Assembly (NCBI GenBank): GCA_002316215.1
Contig: DCDB01000066.1
Location: 1 to 9,795, forward strand
DNA: 9,795 bases
Reading direction: 5' to 3'
From: Lachnospiraceae bacterium UBA1066
Lineage (GTDB): Bacteria; Bacillota; Clostridia; Lachnospirales; Lachnospiraceae
Positions 1 through 6,825 of the stretch are shown piece after piece. The position numbers and the translations under genes were made by a program. The notes below the pieces were generated by a model. The model was given only the letters and a program-made list of their open reading frames with translations, ran no database searches and was not told the DNA's origin. The stretch's first letter is position 1, and each line of letters starts with the position of its first letter.

Positions 1-142
1 TTTATTTTACTGCCGCTTCTATCTTACTGCACGGTTAAAATTCTAATGTTTTATTTATCCTGATATACGGCTGCGGACACTTTCATTTCCTGTCCGTAAC
101 TATTACTCAGCCGACACAGCTCACCGTTTTTAACCGCCCTCA
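1..142. other. Non-coding stretch after the last operon gene
   Basis: I see no gene here. The longest minus-strand reading from an ATG (at 86) is 11 codons. There is no clear GC-rich hairpin followed by a T run, so the operon terminator is not identified. A 9-bp inverted repeat, CGGTTAAAA at 32-40 and TTTTAACCG at 128-136, brackets most of the stretch, but its arms are 87 bases apart. A 7-bp direct repeat (TTACTGC at 7-13 and 24-30) is probably chance. The absence of a downstream minus-strand start suggests the operon ends at 143, although a gene could begin just outside the window. Confidence 0.6.
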
Positions 143-1726
143 TCAGATCAGTCCCGCGGCGATCCTGCCGAGGAAATCAAGGACCGGAGCCGGCCAGACG
201 CCGAAAATGATGTTCAAAGCGGCAAAGATGCCGATCGGCGCCAGCATCAGAAGCCCCGCCTCTTTTATTCCGCTTTCGCTCTCCGGAACAGCCGCCTTAA
301 TACTTTCAGGCTGCGTCTTTTCCGTCTGCGTCATCACGGCTTGCATTCTTCCAGCCGGCGTCATCCCGGCTTGCGTTCTTCCCGCCTGTGTCATCCCGGC
401 CGCGCTCTCTTTCTTCATCGGGAAAAAGGCCCGTATGCTGACGGATATCGTATAGATCGCGCACAGGAATGCCGCAATAAGGAGACAGGCCGTGCCTGCA
501 ACTGCCCACGGCGTCCCGGCCGCAGCTCCCGCGATGAGAAGATTCCATTTCGAAACAAAACCGCAGAACAGCGGAACGCCTGTCAGGGAAAACGCTCCGA
601 TGGTATAAAAGGCAAAGGTAAACGGCATGCGGCGGCCTGCGCCGTTCATTTCATAAATATACTCTTTTCCAGTCACGCGGATAAAGGCGCCTGCGCAGAG
701 AAAAAGCGACATTTTTATGATGCTGTGAAAAAGCATATGCGCCATCCCGGCGCGAAAACCGTCTTCGGTCAGCAGCATGACGCCGAACAGCATATAGGAA
801 AGATTGCTGACAGTGGAATAAGCCAGCCGCCTTTTCAAATGACGTTCGCGCAGTGCCATCGCGGCGCCGAACACCGTCGTAAACGCCGCAAGGGCAAGGC
901 AGATATCCTGGACAAATGTCCCGGCGATGTAAGCGGGTCCGTAGGAATAATAGGTCAGGCGCATGATGGCAAAGACGCCGGAGTTGACGACCGCCACGGC
1001 ATGCAGAAGAGCCGTGACCGGCGTCGGGGCGACCGTCGCCTGCGGCAGCCAGCCGTGCAGCGGAAAAACCGCCGCCTTGACGCCGAAGCCCATAAAACCG
1101 AAGAGGAAAATGAGCTGCATAAGGCCTTTATCCGCCGCCTCCGTAAGAACGCCGCCGTAGGTAAATGCTCCGCCGTTCCCGTAAACCGTGACCATGACAA
1201 CGGCAATAAACGCAAGGGAGGCGCCGCCGATAACATAGGCCGCGTACCGTCTTCCGGCAAACATTCCGGCATGATCCTGATTGTGGCTGACAAGAGGAAT
1301 CGTGACGAGCGTCAGCATTTCATAAAAGACATACATGGTCAGGATATCGGCAGCGAAGGCAATCCCGAGCGTAATGCCGTAGGACATGACATAGAAAGCA
1401 AAGAAGGAATTCTTCCGTCCGGCATCCTTCATATATTCAAAAGCATAAAGGAGCACAAGCGGCCACATCACCGAAATCATACCCGCAAAAAGACAGGAAA
1501 GACCGTCGATCCGGAAATTAATGGCAAAACCTTTCGTAAAGCTGTAGACGTTTATCCTGTCGCGGCTGCCGAAAAAAATCAGGAGAAAAACCGAAACGCT
1601 TGTCAAAACCGCTGTCATTTCCGCATAGAAATTCCGCGCCCTGTCTGTTTTTATTTTCAGAAAGAGCATCGAAAATCCGCCCAGAAGCGGAAGCATGATC
1701 GGAATCAGAATCAGATACGGGCTCAC
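143..1726 (-). CDS. ND5/MrpA-N-type antiporter-like subunit, third copy
   Basis: This 527-residue polytopic protein belongs to the proton-conducting transporter family (NuoL/M/N, MrpA/MrpD, MbhH). It should form one ion channel of the membrane complex. Family residues visible are Glu136 in FYEMLTL (TM5), Lys217 in GFGVKAAVFPLHGWLP (TM7) and Lys393 in CGFVSKW (TM12). In TM8 the motif is LLHAVAVVNSG: His242 is kept, but Asn248 stands where the two sister proteins have Lys. This resembles NuoL-type subunits more than MrpD. Residues about 441-490 are a hydrophilic insert of Met/Thr/Gln/Ala/Gly pentapeptides between the last membrane segments, encoded by a DNA repeat. The start is GTG at 1726 with GGAG five bases upstream. 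It is the last gene of the operon, 39 bases after its neighbour, and a palindromic repeat lies in that gap. The family is certain; ion specificity cannot be read from the sequence. Confidence 0.9.
   Translation of the reverse strand: MSPYLILIPIMLPLLGGFSMLFLKIKTDRARNFYAEMTAVLTSVSVFLLIFFGSRDRINVYSFTKGFAINFRIDGLSCLFAGMISVMWPLVLLYAFEYMKDAGRKNSFFAFYVMSYGITLGIAFAADILTMYVFYEMLTLVTIPLVSHNQDHAGMFAGRRYAAYVIGGASLAFIAVVMVTVYGNGGAFTYGGVLTEAADKGLMQLIFLFGFMGFGVKAAVFPLHGWLPQATVAPTPVTALLHAVAVVNSGVFAIMRLTYYSYGPAYIAGTFVQDICLALAAFTTVFGAAMALRERHLKRRLAYSTVSNLSYMLFGVMLLTEDGFRAGMAHMLFHSIIKMSLFLCAGAFIRVTGKEYIYEMNGAGRRMPFTFAFYTIGAFSLTGVPLFCGFVSKWNLLIAGAAAGTPWAVAGTACLLIAAFLCAIYTISVSIRAFFPMKKESAAGMTQAGRTQAGMTPAGRMQAVMTQTEKTQPESIKAAVPESESGIKEAGLLMLAPIGIFAALNIIFGVWPAPVLDFLGRIAAGLI
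272..406 (-). repeat. In-frame repeat insert in third antiporter subunit
   Basis: On the plus strand, a 30-bp unit starts at 331 and again at 361, each built of two related 15-bp halves; a partial third starts at 391 (shared start TCATCCCGGC). It encodes pentapeptides such as MTQAG, RTQAG, MTPAG and RMQAV, followed by a polar Gln/Thr/Glu stretch up to about residue 485. The insert lies in a predicted extramembrane loop, so it is probably tolerated rather than functional. The period is a multiple of three, so copy-number change would keep the frame. Confidence 0.75.
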
Positions 1727-1747
1727 GGTTTCTCCTTTTTTCTCTTT

Positions 1748-1760
1748 GGGGACAGTCCCC
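1748..1760. repeat. REP-like palindrome GGGGACAGTCCCC, copy 1
   Basis: This 13-bp perfect dyad has six-base arms around a single central base. It fills part of the 39-base gap between two antiporter subunit genes, between the upstream stop (1766-1768) and the downstream ribosome binding site. The same 13 bases plus the next three (GCG) recur at 5426-5441, giving a 16-base identity. There is no T run after it, so it is unlikely to be a simple intrinsic terminator. It resembles dispersed REP-type palindromes; RNA-level effects on downstream expression are possible but not shown. Confidence 0.75.
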
Positions 1761-1765
1761 GCGTG

Positions 1766-3196
1766 TTAAAACAGCCGGCTGCCGAAGAGACCGACGGCAA
1801 GCGCGACGGCGCAGAGCGCAATCATCGGTATCGTCATCAATCGGTTCGGTTCGGCCTTCACAAGCTTCGACGTGTCAAAATCCTTACCCGGGAAGAAAGC
1901 GTCGATGGCAACCGGGAAAAGATAGCCTGCCGTAAGAAGCGCCGACAGAAGCAGGATGACCGGAGGCAGAATGGCAAAAGCTCCCATGCCGTCGCCGACT
2001 GCCGCCGAAGCGATATACCACTTGCTGACGAAGCCGCCCATCGGCGGTATCCCGACCAGCGAAAGCGAAGCGATCATAAAGCACCACATCGTCACCGGCA
2101 TCTGTTTTCCCACGCCCTTAAGTTCCGCGACATTCCGCTTTCCCAGCTTGTAAATGAAAACCCCGGCGACGAGGAAGAGGCATCCTTTGGAAGCCGCATG
2201 GCACATAACGTGCAGAAGTCCGCCTTTCATGCCTTCCGGGCTCATAAGCGAAAGGCCGAGCATGATGTAGGAGATCTGGCTCACGGTTGAATAGGCCAGC
2301 CTCTTTTTCAGGTTTTTCTCCATGAAAGCCATCATCGAGCCCATAAAAATCGTCAGCATGGCAAGCGACATCCAGGCGTACTGCACCCACGTTCCTTTAA
2401 GAAAATCCGTTCCGACAGAGTAATAAACGAGGCGGATTACGGCGATAATTCCGGCCTTTGCGATAATGCCGGAAAGGAGGGCCGAAGCCGGTGCGGGAGC
2501 CACCGGATGCGCCGTCGGCAGCCAGCCGTGCATCGGATACATCCCGGCTTTTGTCCCGAAACCGACGATCGCGACAAAAACTGCCGCCAGAATCACAGGC
2601 TCGTGTCCGGCCGCCTTCGCTGCGTCCAGGAATCCGCCGGAAACGAATTCACGCCCTGCCCCGGAATAATAGTAGACGAAAAACACGCCCATAAGTCCCA
2701 TAAGCGCACCGCCGATGGAGTAAAACAGGTACTTAAGACCGGCCGAAATGGCCTCTTTCGTCCTGTCGTGGAGTACGAGCGGCACGGATGTCAGCGTCGC
2801 CATTTCAAAACAGAAGTAAACGGTGACGAGGTTTCCCGCCTCGCAGACCGAAAGCAGTGCTCCGAAGGAAACGTAATAGAAGGCGAAAAACACGTTCTCG
2901 TGATCTTCCATTTTCATATATTCAAAGGCGTAGAAGGATACCGCCGTGTAAAGCATCATCACAGCCGCCATGAACCATCTCCCGACATTGTCGATGGAAA
3001 AGGCCATCGTGACATTTTCGGAAAATGAAAGAACAGTGACGGAGCCCCCGAAGCACAGTGCAAGAATGCCCAGGATATCCGAAAGGACGGTGACCGCCGC
3101 ATAATAAAAGTGCCGTGTCCGGCTGTCCTTCACTTTTGCGCAGGATACCAGGATCCCGGCTATCATCGGAAAAAGTATTGAAATTATCAGCAGCAT
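1766..3196 (-). CDS. MrpD/ND5-type antiporter-like subunit, second copy
   Basis: This is a 476-residue polytopic membrane protein of the proton-conducting transporter family, about the usual length for MrpD/MbhH. All four residues typical of the ion path are present: Glu131 in CFEMATLTSVPLV (TM5), Lys216 in GFGTKAGMYPMHGWLP (TM7), Lys247 in GIIAKAG (TM8) and Lys392 in GGFVSKWY (TM12). It also has the family's KKRLAYSTVSQ loop near residue 298. It is the most canonical of the three copies and has no long repeat insert. The start is ATG at 3196 with GGAGG five bases upstream. It lies 72 bases after the first antiporter subunit, and that gap holds nothing recognisable except the ribosome binding site. 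It is likely a core antiporter channel of the complex; Na+ versus H+ coupling cannot be decided from sequence. Confidence 0.92.
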   Translation of the reverse strand: MLLIISILFPMIAGILVSCAKVKDSRTRHFYYAAVTVLSDILGILALCFGGSVTVLSFSENVTMAFSIDNVGRWFMAAVMMLYTAVSFYAFEYMKMEDHENVFFAFYYVSFGALLSVCEAGNLVTVYFCFEMATLTSVPLVLHDRTKEAISAGLKYLFYSIGGALMGLMGVFFVYYYSGAGREFVSGGFLDAAKAAGHEPVILAAVFVAIVGFGTKAGMYPMHGWLPTAHPVAPAPASALLSGIIAKAGIIAVIRLVYYSVGTDFLKGTWVQYAWMSLAMLTIFMGSMMAFMEKNLKKRLAYSTVSQISYIMLGLSLMSPEGMKGGLLHVMCHAASKGCLFLVAGVFIYKLGKRNVAELKGVGKQMPVTMWCFMIASLSLVGIPPMGGFVSKWYIASAAVGDGMGAFAILPPVILLLSALLTAGYLFPVAIDAFFPGKDFDTSKLVKAEPNRLMTIPMIALCAVALAVGLFGSRLF

Positions 3197-3268
3197 AATA
3201 CCCTCCTAAAAGACTCTCGAAATTTTCAGGCTTTCTCAAAATGCATTTCAGGATCTCATAGCTTCACT

Positions 3269-4867
3269 TCAGAAAAACATCCCGAAACCTCTCTCAATGA
3301 GATCCACGACTGCCCAGGAAAAAAGCCCCAGGAACAGGTTCGCGGCAATCAGCACCAATGAAGGAATAATATAATCCGGACGCCGAAGGCCGGAAGCTCT
3401 TCTTTGTTTTTCACGGGACGTGACTTCCGCCGCGCTGCCCGCTGTCCCCGCAGCCAAACCCTGCGCCGCCGCGCTGCCCGCTGTCACGGAAGACAGAGCC
3501 TGCGCCGCCGCGCTTTGCGGGTGCGTGTATATACGAATGATCGTCCGGATAAAATACATCGCATTTAAAAGCGAACTTACCGCCAGCACCAGCATCACAA
3601 GAATCAGCTTCTTATTGCTTCCGGAATCCACCGCCGCAAGCGAAAACAAAAGCTTTGACGAAAACCCTGCAAAAATCGGGATTCCGATCATGGAAAATGA
3701 ACCGACGAGAAAGAAGGCCCCTGCCTGCCGGTCCCTTAAGGCGCTGCCCTGAAGTTTCTTAAAAAGCAGGCTGCCGTCCGAAACCTCCGCAAGACGCGGC
3801 GTCGAAAGGAAAAGCAGAGACTTCGTTACGGCATGCGTCAGGATGTGGAAAACGGCAGCCGTGTAGCCGGCCATGCCGCCGATCCCGATACCCATATAGA
3901 TGTAGCCGATCTGGGCTGCCGAAGAAAATGCCGTCATCCGGTTAATATTGTCCGCACGCATGGCGGAAACCGAGCCGAAGATGATTCCGCACATACCGAG
4001 GACACAGAGAATCTTCCCGATCGGCATCCGATCCAGCACGTCGATTCCGATCACGCGCCAATATATTTTTATCAGCAGGAAAATATAGGCCTTCGATACC
4101 AGCGCCGAAAGCACCGAGGCCGAAGTCGGAGTCGCCCAGCCGTAGGTATCCGGCATCCAGAAATGGAACGGAAAAAGACCGCTCTTGATGGCAAGACCGA
4201 TGGTCAGGATTCCGACCGAAAGCGTGAGGGTTGTCATTTGCCGGCTGTCTTTGGAAATTTCAGCAATCGCGCCCTGCATATTCATCATAAGAAGATGCCC
4301 GGTTATATCATAAAGCAGCACCACGCCAAGAAGAAACAGACCGGAGCCCAGAAGGTTCAGGATCATATAGCGGACGGCGGCAAGCGTCGTCCGGCCGATC
4401 TCGCGCACGATGAGGAGGCCGCAGCTGGTCAGCGTCAGGATCTCCAGAAAAACGTAGCCTGTGAAAATATCATTTGTCCAGGTCATGGCCATAAGCGCCG
4501 CCGTCAGCAGGTTGAGCAGCGTAAAATACAGGTTGATCTTGCTTTCGTCGATGTCCTGCACAAGAAAATGCCACCCGGCAAAGGCGGAACACAGCATGAC
4601 GATCAGAAAAGTTAAGGCAATCAGAGCCTCCAGCACGCCGCCGCGGATTTCATTTCCCCAGGGCGCAGGAAATTCCCCCATCACATAGGTAAATGAAGTT
4701 CCCGTAACACTGGTATACCAAAGAACACTTGCCGAAAAGAAAATCAGCAGGCATTCATAAGCTGCCGTGTAATATTTAGCCGCTTTCCCCGGAAGCATCA
4801 TGCACAGCACGCCCGAAAACAGGCTGAACACGATCGTAAAAAGCGGGAAGTTCCGTATAAAATCCAC
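3269..4867 (-). CDS. NuoN/MrpD-type antiporter-like subunit, first copy
   Basis: This 532-residue polytopic protein is the first of the three antiporter-like subunits. Key residues are visible: Glu142 in FLEILTLTS (TM5), Lys228 in LAIKSGLFPFHFWMPD (TM7), Lys259 in SALVSKAYI (TM8) and Lys405 in AGFSSKLL (TM12). The FHFWMPDTY motif and the general character resemble MbhH/MrpD and NuoN-like proteins. Residues about 452-484 are an Ala/Ser/Gly-rich insert of 13-residue repeats before the last membrane segments. The start is GTG at 4867, two bases before the codon boundary of the preceding stop (TAG at 4868-4870), with GGAGG eight bases upstream inside mnhC, so translation is probably coupled. The role is ion translocation in the inner-membrane complex. 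The family is certain; the exact subtype is inferred. Confidence 0.92.
   Translation of the reverse strand: MDFIRNFPLFTIVFSLFSGVLCMMLPGKAAKYYTAAYECLLIFFSASVLWYTSVTGTSFTYVMGEFPAPWGNEIRGGVLEALIALTFLIVMLCSAFAGWHFLVQDIDESKINLYFTLLNLLTAALMAMTWTNDIFTGYVFLEILTLTSCGLLIVREIGRTTLAAVRYMILNLLGSGLFLLGVVLLYDITGHLLMMNMQGAIAEISKDSRQMTTLTLSVGILTIGLAIKSGLFPFHFWMPDTYGWATPTSASVLSALVSKAYIFLLIKIYWRVIGIDVLDRMPIGKILCVLGMCGIIFGSVSAMRADNINRMTAFSSAAQIGYIYMGIGIGGMAGYTAAVFHILTHAVTKSLLFLSTPRLAEVSDGSLLFKKLQGSALRDRQAGAFFLVGSFSMIGIPIFAGFSSKLLFSLAAVDSGSNKKLILVMLVLAVSSLLNAMYFIRTIIRIYTHPQSAAAQALSSVTAGSAAAQGLAAGTAGSAAEVTSREKQRRASGLRRPDYIIPSLVLIAANLFLGLFSWAVVDLIERGFGMFF
3416..3520 (-). repeat. 39-bp in-frame repeat in first antiporter subunit
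   Basis: On the plus strand the sequence CGCGCTGCCCGCTGTC begins at 3431 and again at 3470, and a decayed third start is at 3509. The period is 39 bp. It encodes 13-residue Ala/Ser/Gly repeats (AAAQALSSVTAGS, then AAAQGLAAGTAGS) in a loop near the C-terminus. The two full copies are near-identical over their first 16 bases, which suggests recent duplication. Confidence 0.8.
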
Positions 4868-5248
4868 CTACCTGTCCTCCGTCTGATGCTTTGAAAGCAG
4901 ATAAATATCATCCAGATTCAGCGTATGATAGCGCTTATAAAGCCGGATGGTCAGCGACAGCATAACAGCCGTAACTGACACAGAAACCACAATCCCCGTC
5001 AGGACAAGGCCGGCCGGGACGGGATTAATATACTCTTCCAGCTTCGCTGCGCCGTCTGCGGCAATCGGCGCCTTTCTCCCTTCGATATACCCCATCGAAG
5101 CCAGAAAAAGGAAAGTTCCCGTATCCATGATGTTCATTCCTACCAGCTTCTTGATCAGGTTCCTGTGAAAAAGCAGCATCGTAAAGCCAATGCCGAAAAG
5201 CACAATGGCAGCCGCTTCCTCATAATTTGTCAGAAGATTTGAAATCAC
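4868..5248 (-). CDS. mnhC: MnhC/MrpC/MbhG (NuoK-like) subunit
   Basis: This small NuoK-like membrane subunit has three predicted helices and about 126 residues, the normal size for MrpC/MnhC. The family features are the NLIKKLVGMNI segment after helix 1, a helix ending before an extended loop, and NPVPAGLVLTGIVVSVSVTA, matching the family's P-x-AL-VLT-IV pattern. The reading frame extends upstream to an ATG at 5278, but I prefer GTG at 5248. That start has AGGAG nine bases upstream and gives a normal-length N-terminus, whereas the ATG has only a weak site. The longer form would add MFYRKKEKQR. The preceding gene ends 162 bases upstream of the preferred start, across a gap with REP-like repeats. 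In Mrp/Mbh complexes this subunit packs beside the MrpA/D channels. Confidence 0.9.
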   Translation of the reverse strand: MISNLLTNYEEAAAIVLFGIGFTMLLFHRNLIKKLVGMNIMDTGTFLFLASMGYIEGRKAPIAADGAAKLEEYINPVPAGLVLTGIVVSVSVTAVMLSLTIRLYKRYHTLNLDDIYLLSKHQTEDR

Positions 5249-5257
5249 CCGCTGTTT

Positions 5258-5262
5258 CTCCT
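5258..5262 (-). promoter_or_regulatory. Ribosome binding site deciding the mnhC start
   Basis: AGGAG on the minus strand is nine bases upstream of the GTG at 5248-5246. It lies 16-20 bases inside the alternative longer frame that begins with ATG at 5278. It is the strongest Shine-Dalgarno match near either start and is the reason for choosing the GTG. Confidence 0.6.
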
Positions 5263-5378
5263 TTTTCCTGTAAAACATTTCCGGCCGGCATCATACAGGC
5301 GCCGCCTTCGCAATACAAAAGCGTTCCTGATGACCGGCTTTTCCTGCGTGTATCCGATACAGCAGAAGCCTCCCCGTT

Positions 5379-5391
5379 AGGACCAGTCCCC
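5379..5391. repeat. Degenerate REP-like palindrome, copy 3
   Basis: The sequence reads AGGACCAGTCCCC. It differs from GGGGACAGTCCCC by loss of arm symmetry on one side and an extra C at the centre. Its core GGAC-CA-GTCC can still pair four bases. It is followed by CGGCG, similar to the GCG that follows the intact copies. It lies 34 bases from copy 2, within the gap between the MbhE-MnhB fusion gene and mnhC, so the two may form a REP pair. Confidence 0.45.
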
Positions 5392-5401
5392 GGCGATGCG
5401 A

Positions 5402-5415
5402 ATTAACGCGTTAAT
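5402..5415. repeat. Perfect 14-bp palindrome over a stop codon
   Basis: ATTAACGCGTTAAT is a perfect dyad with no spacer. It covers the TAA stop codon (5411-5413, minus strand) of the MbhE-MnhB fusion gene and sits between two REP-like palindromes. It could be a protein-binding dyad or part of the repeat cluster. It is too AT-rich at the ends and loopless to be a terminator hairpin. Confidence 0.5.
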
Positions 5416-6385
5416 CCGTTTCCGTGGGGACAGTCCCCGCGGAAGCGCCGCCGATGCTGCCGCGGCGGAACAGGCTGTAAAAGCCGAACATCGTGCAGGC
5501 GACAACGAGACCAACTGCCACATCGAGCGGCAGAATGAGTCCTCCGCTTAAGATGGCTCCCGGCGCCCCTTTCGGAATCCCGTTATCCAGACCGTTCGCT
5601 CCCATGAAAAAAACATATCCTTTTGCAAAACTGTAAAAGGACAGCGCCGCAAAAGTAATATACGACGACAGCTTCAGCGTAAAGAATTTATCTACCGTAT
5701 CAAAACCAAAAGCCGCCGAGAACATAATCATGCCGGCTCCCATAACAGCTCCGCCGGAAAAACCTCCGCCGGGCGAAATCTGTCCGTTCAGCAGCACATA
5801 CAGCCCGTAGACAAAAATGCAGGGAATAAGAAATGTGCCGACGCGCCCCAGGATGCTGTCCTTCGAAATGTCGAAATAGACGTCCTCGCGCACCGTATAA
5901 TAATCCTCATAATCCGGCCTCATATTCTTCTTATCCCTCCGAAGAAGGATCATCACGCAGACAAGCGCCGTAAAGAGGACGTGGGATTCGCCGAGCGTAT
6001 CAAAGGCACGGTAATCCAGGATCATACCCGAAACGATATTGACAGCTCCGGTTTCCTTAAGACCGCTTTCGATATAACGCTTAATGACCTCGTCCGCCCG
6101 CACATTTTCCTGTCCGTAAAGCGGAAGTCCCGCGACGATAAAAAGCAGCACGCCGATCAGGAGAATACAGCTGACAATCGCCACAGCCGTATACGCGGCG
6201 TGAAAGCCCTTCCTCTCAAGAAGCATCGTTCTCTGCGCTTCCGGAGCCTTAAGGACCGTCCGTCTCGCTGTCTGCACATTTTCCTTTATTCTCTCGCGCG
6301 GAGCATCGGGAATTTCTGTCGTATCGGTGATATTTTCCAGTACATCGGTATCCCCGCAGAGCCATCGGCGAAACTTTTCATTCAT
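5411..6385 (-). CDS. MbhE-MnhB (MrpB) fusion subunit
   Basis: This 324-residue protein appears to join two subunits that are separate in Mbh complexes. Residues about 1-58 are a hydrophilic N-terminus. Residues 60-150 match MbhE, corresponding to the C-terminal part of MrpA, with two membrane helices around NIVSGMILDYRAFDTLGES. Residues 180-308 match MnhB/MrpB, with four helices and the signature GQISPGGGFSGG at 201-212. The MbhE and MnhB parts are linked by a charged segment (RRDKKNMRPDYEDYY). The ATG at 6385 overlaps the stop of the MbhD-like gene as ATGAATGA, so the two are translationally coupled. The extreme C-terminus (ASAGTVPTETD) is encoded partly by a REP-like palindrome, so the ancestral protein may have ended a few residues earlier. 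The likely role is a structural and ion-path element beside the antiporter subunits. Confidence 0.88.
   Translation of the reverse strand: MNEKFRRWLCGDTDVLENITDTTEIPDAPRERIKENVQTARRTVLKAPEAQRTMLLERKGFHAAYTAVAIVSCILLIGVLLFIVAGLPLYGQENVRADEVIKRYIESGLKETGAVNIVSGMILDYRAFDTLGESHVLFTALVCVMILLRRDKKNMRPDYEDYYTVREDVYFDISKDSILGRVGTFLIPCIFVYGLYVLLNGQISPGGGFSGGAVMGAGMIMFSAAFGFDTVDKFFTLKLSSYITFAALSFYSFAKGYVFFMGANGLDNGIPKGAPGAILSGGLILPLDVAVGLVVACTMFGFYSLFRRGSIGGASAGTVPTETD
5426..5438. repeat. REP-like palindrome GGGGACAGTCCCC, copy 2
   Basis: This copy is identical to the one at 1748-1760, and the next three bases (GCG) also match. It lies inside the last codons of the MbhE-MnhB fusion gene and encodes the Ala-Gly-Thr-Val-Pro part of its C-terminus. 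A mobile or dispersed palindrome has apparently landed at the end of the gene and been absorbed into the reading frame. Confidence 0.75.
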
Positions 6386-6825
6386 TTCCGCTTCGCCCCC
6401 ATCTTCTTTTTCATCTTCCCGGCCTTAACCGCACCGGCATTTTTTCCATTTTCAGCAAAACCTGCATTCTTCCCCGCTCTGACCGCACCGGCCTTCTTTC
6501 CGTCCCCGGCAAAACCTGCATCCTTCCCCGCCTGAACTAAGCCGGCCTTCTTTCCGTCCCCGGCAGGGTCGGCATTCTTCTCATCCTCTTCCCTGATTTT
6601 CCTCAGCGTCACCAGGAAAAGAATTCCGGAAACCCCGGCGCCCACCGCCGCCTCCGTAATGGCCAGATCCGGCGACTCCATCAGAATCCAGATGATGCAC
6701 ATGATGGAACTGTAGGACATAAAAATGACAACCACTTTAAGCAGGTTGCGCGTCAGGTTAACCGCAACAGCGCAGACAATCAGAAGGATGAGCAGTATAA
6801 TCTTGAATATTTCCGTTGTTTCCAT
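6382..6825 (-). CDS. MbhD-like (DUF4040) subunit with repeat tail
   Basis: This 147-residue protein has three hydrophobic helices in residues 7-75. They carry ESPDLAITEAAVGAG at 50-64, the signature of the DUF4040/MbhD family and of the MrpA C-terminal region. The acidic residues in this motif are conserved in the family and are thought to take part in ion transfer. The start chosen is ATG at 6825, because AGGAGG lies five bases upstream; the upstream ATG at 6864 lacks comparable support and would add a hydrophilic extension. Residues 89-137 are a Lys/Gly/Ala-rich tail of about two and a half 18-residue repeats, ending in a very basic KMKKKMGAKRK. The usual family length is about 90-100 residues, so the tail is an addition. 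Its stop overlaps the next start. A 164-base non-coding gap separates it from mrpG. Confidence 0.88.
   Translation of the reverse strand: METTEIFKIILLILLIVCAVAVNLTRNLLKVVVIFMSYSSIMCIIWILMESPDLAITEAAVGAGVSGILFLVTLRKIREEDEKNADPAGDGKKAGLVQAGKDAGFAGDGKKAGAVRAGKNAGFAENGKNAGAVKAGKMKKKMGAKRK
6415..6580 (-). repeat. 54-bp in-frame repeat encoding the MbhD tail
   Basis: Two full 54-bp units lie at 6428-6481 and 6482-6535 on the plus strand, and a decayed third runs from 6536 to about 6580. They encode GDGKKAGLVQAGKDAGFA, GDGKKAGAVRAGKNAGFA and a partial unit. The tail is predicted to be cytoplasmic and strongly basic. Confidence 0.85.

Noticed and set aside
341..2290. Long plus-strand open frame of 649 codons, and similar long frames opposite the antiporter genes
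   Set aside because: It lies antisense to two clear antiporter subunit genes, is rich in Arg/His/Lys as expected for the reverse of hydrophobic codons, and shows no domain or ribosome binding site.
5279..5410. A small gene or frameshifted C-terminal extension between the fusion gene and mnhC
   Set aside because: One frame stays open for about 38 codons, but it has no start with a ribosome binding site and no family resemblance, and the MnhB domain already appears complete.
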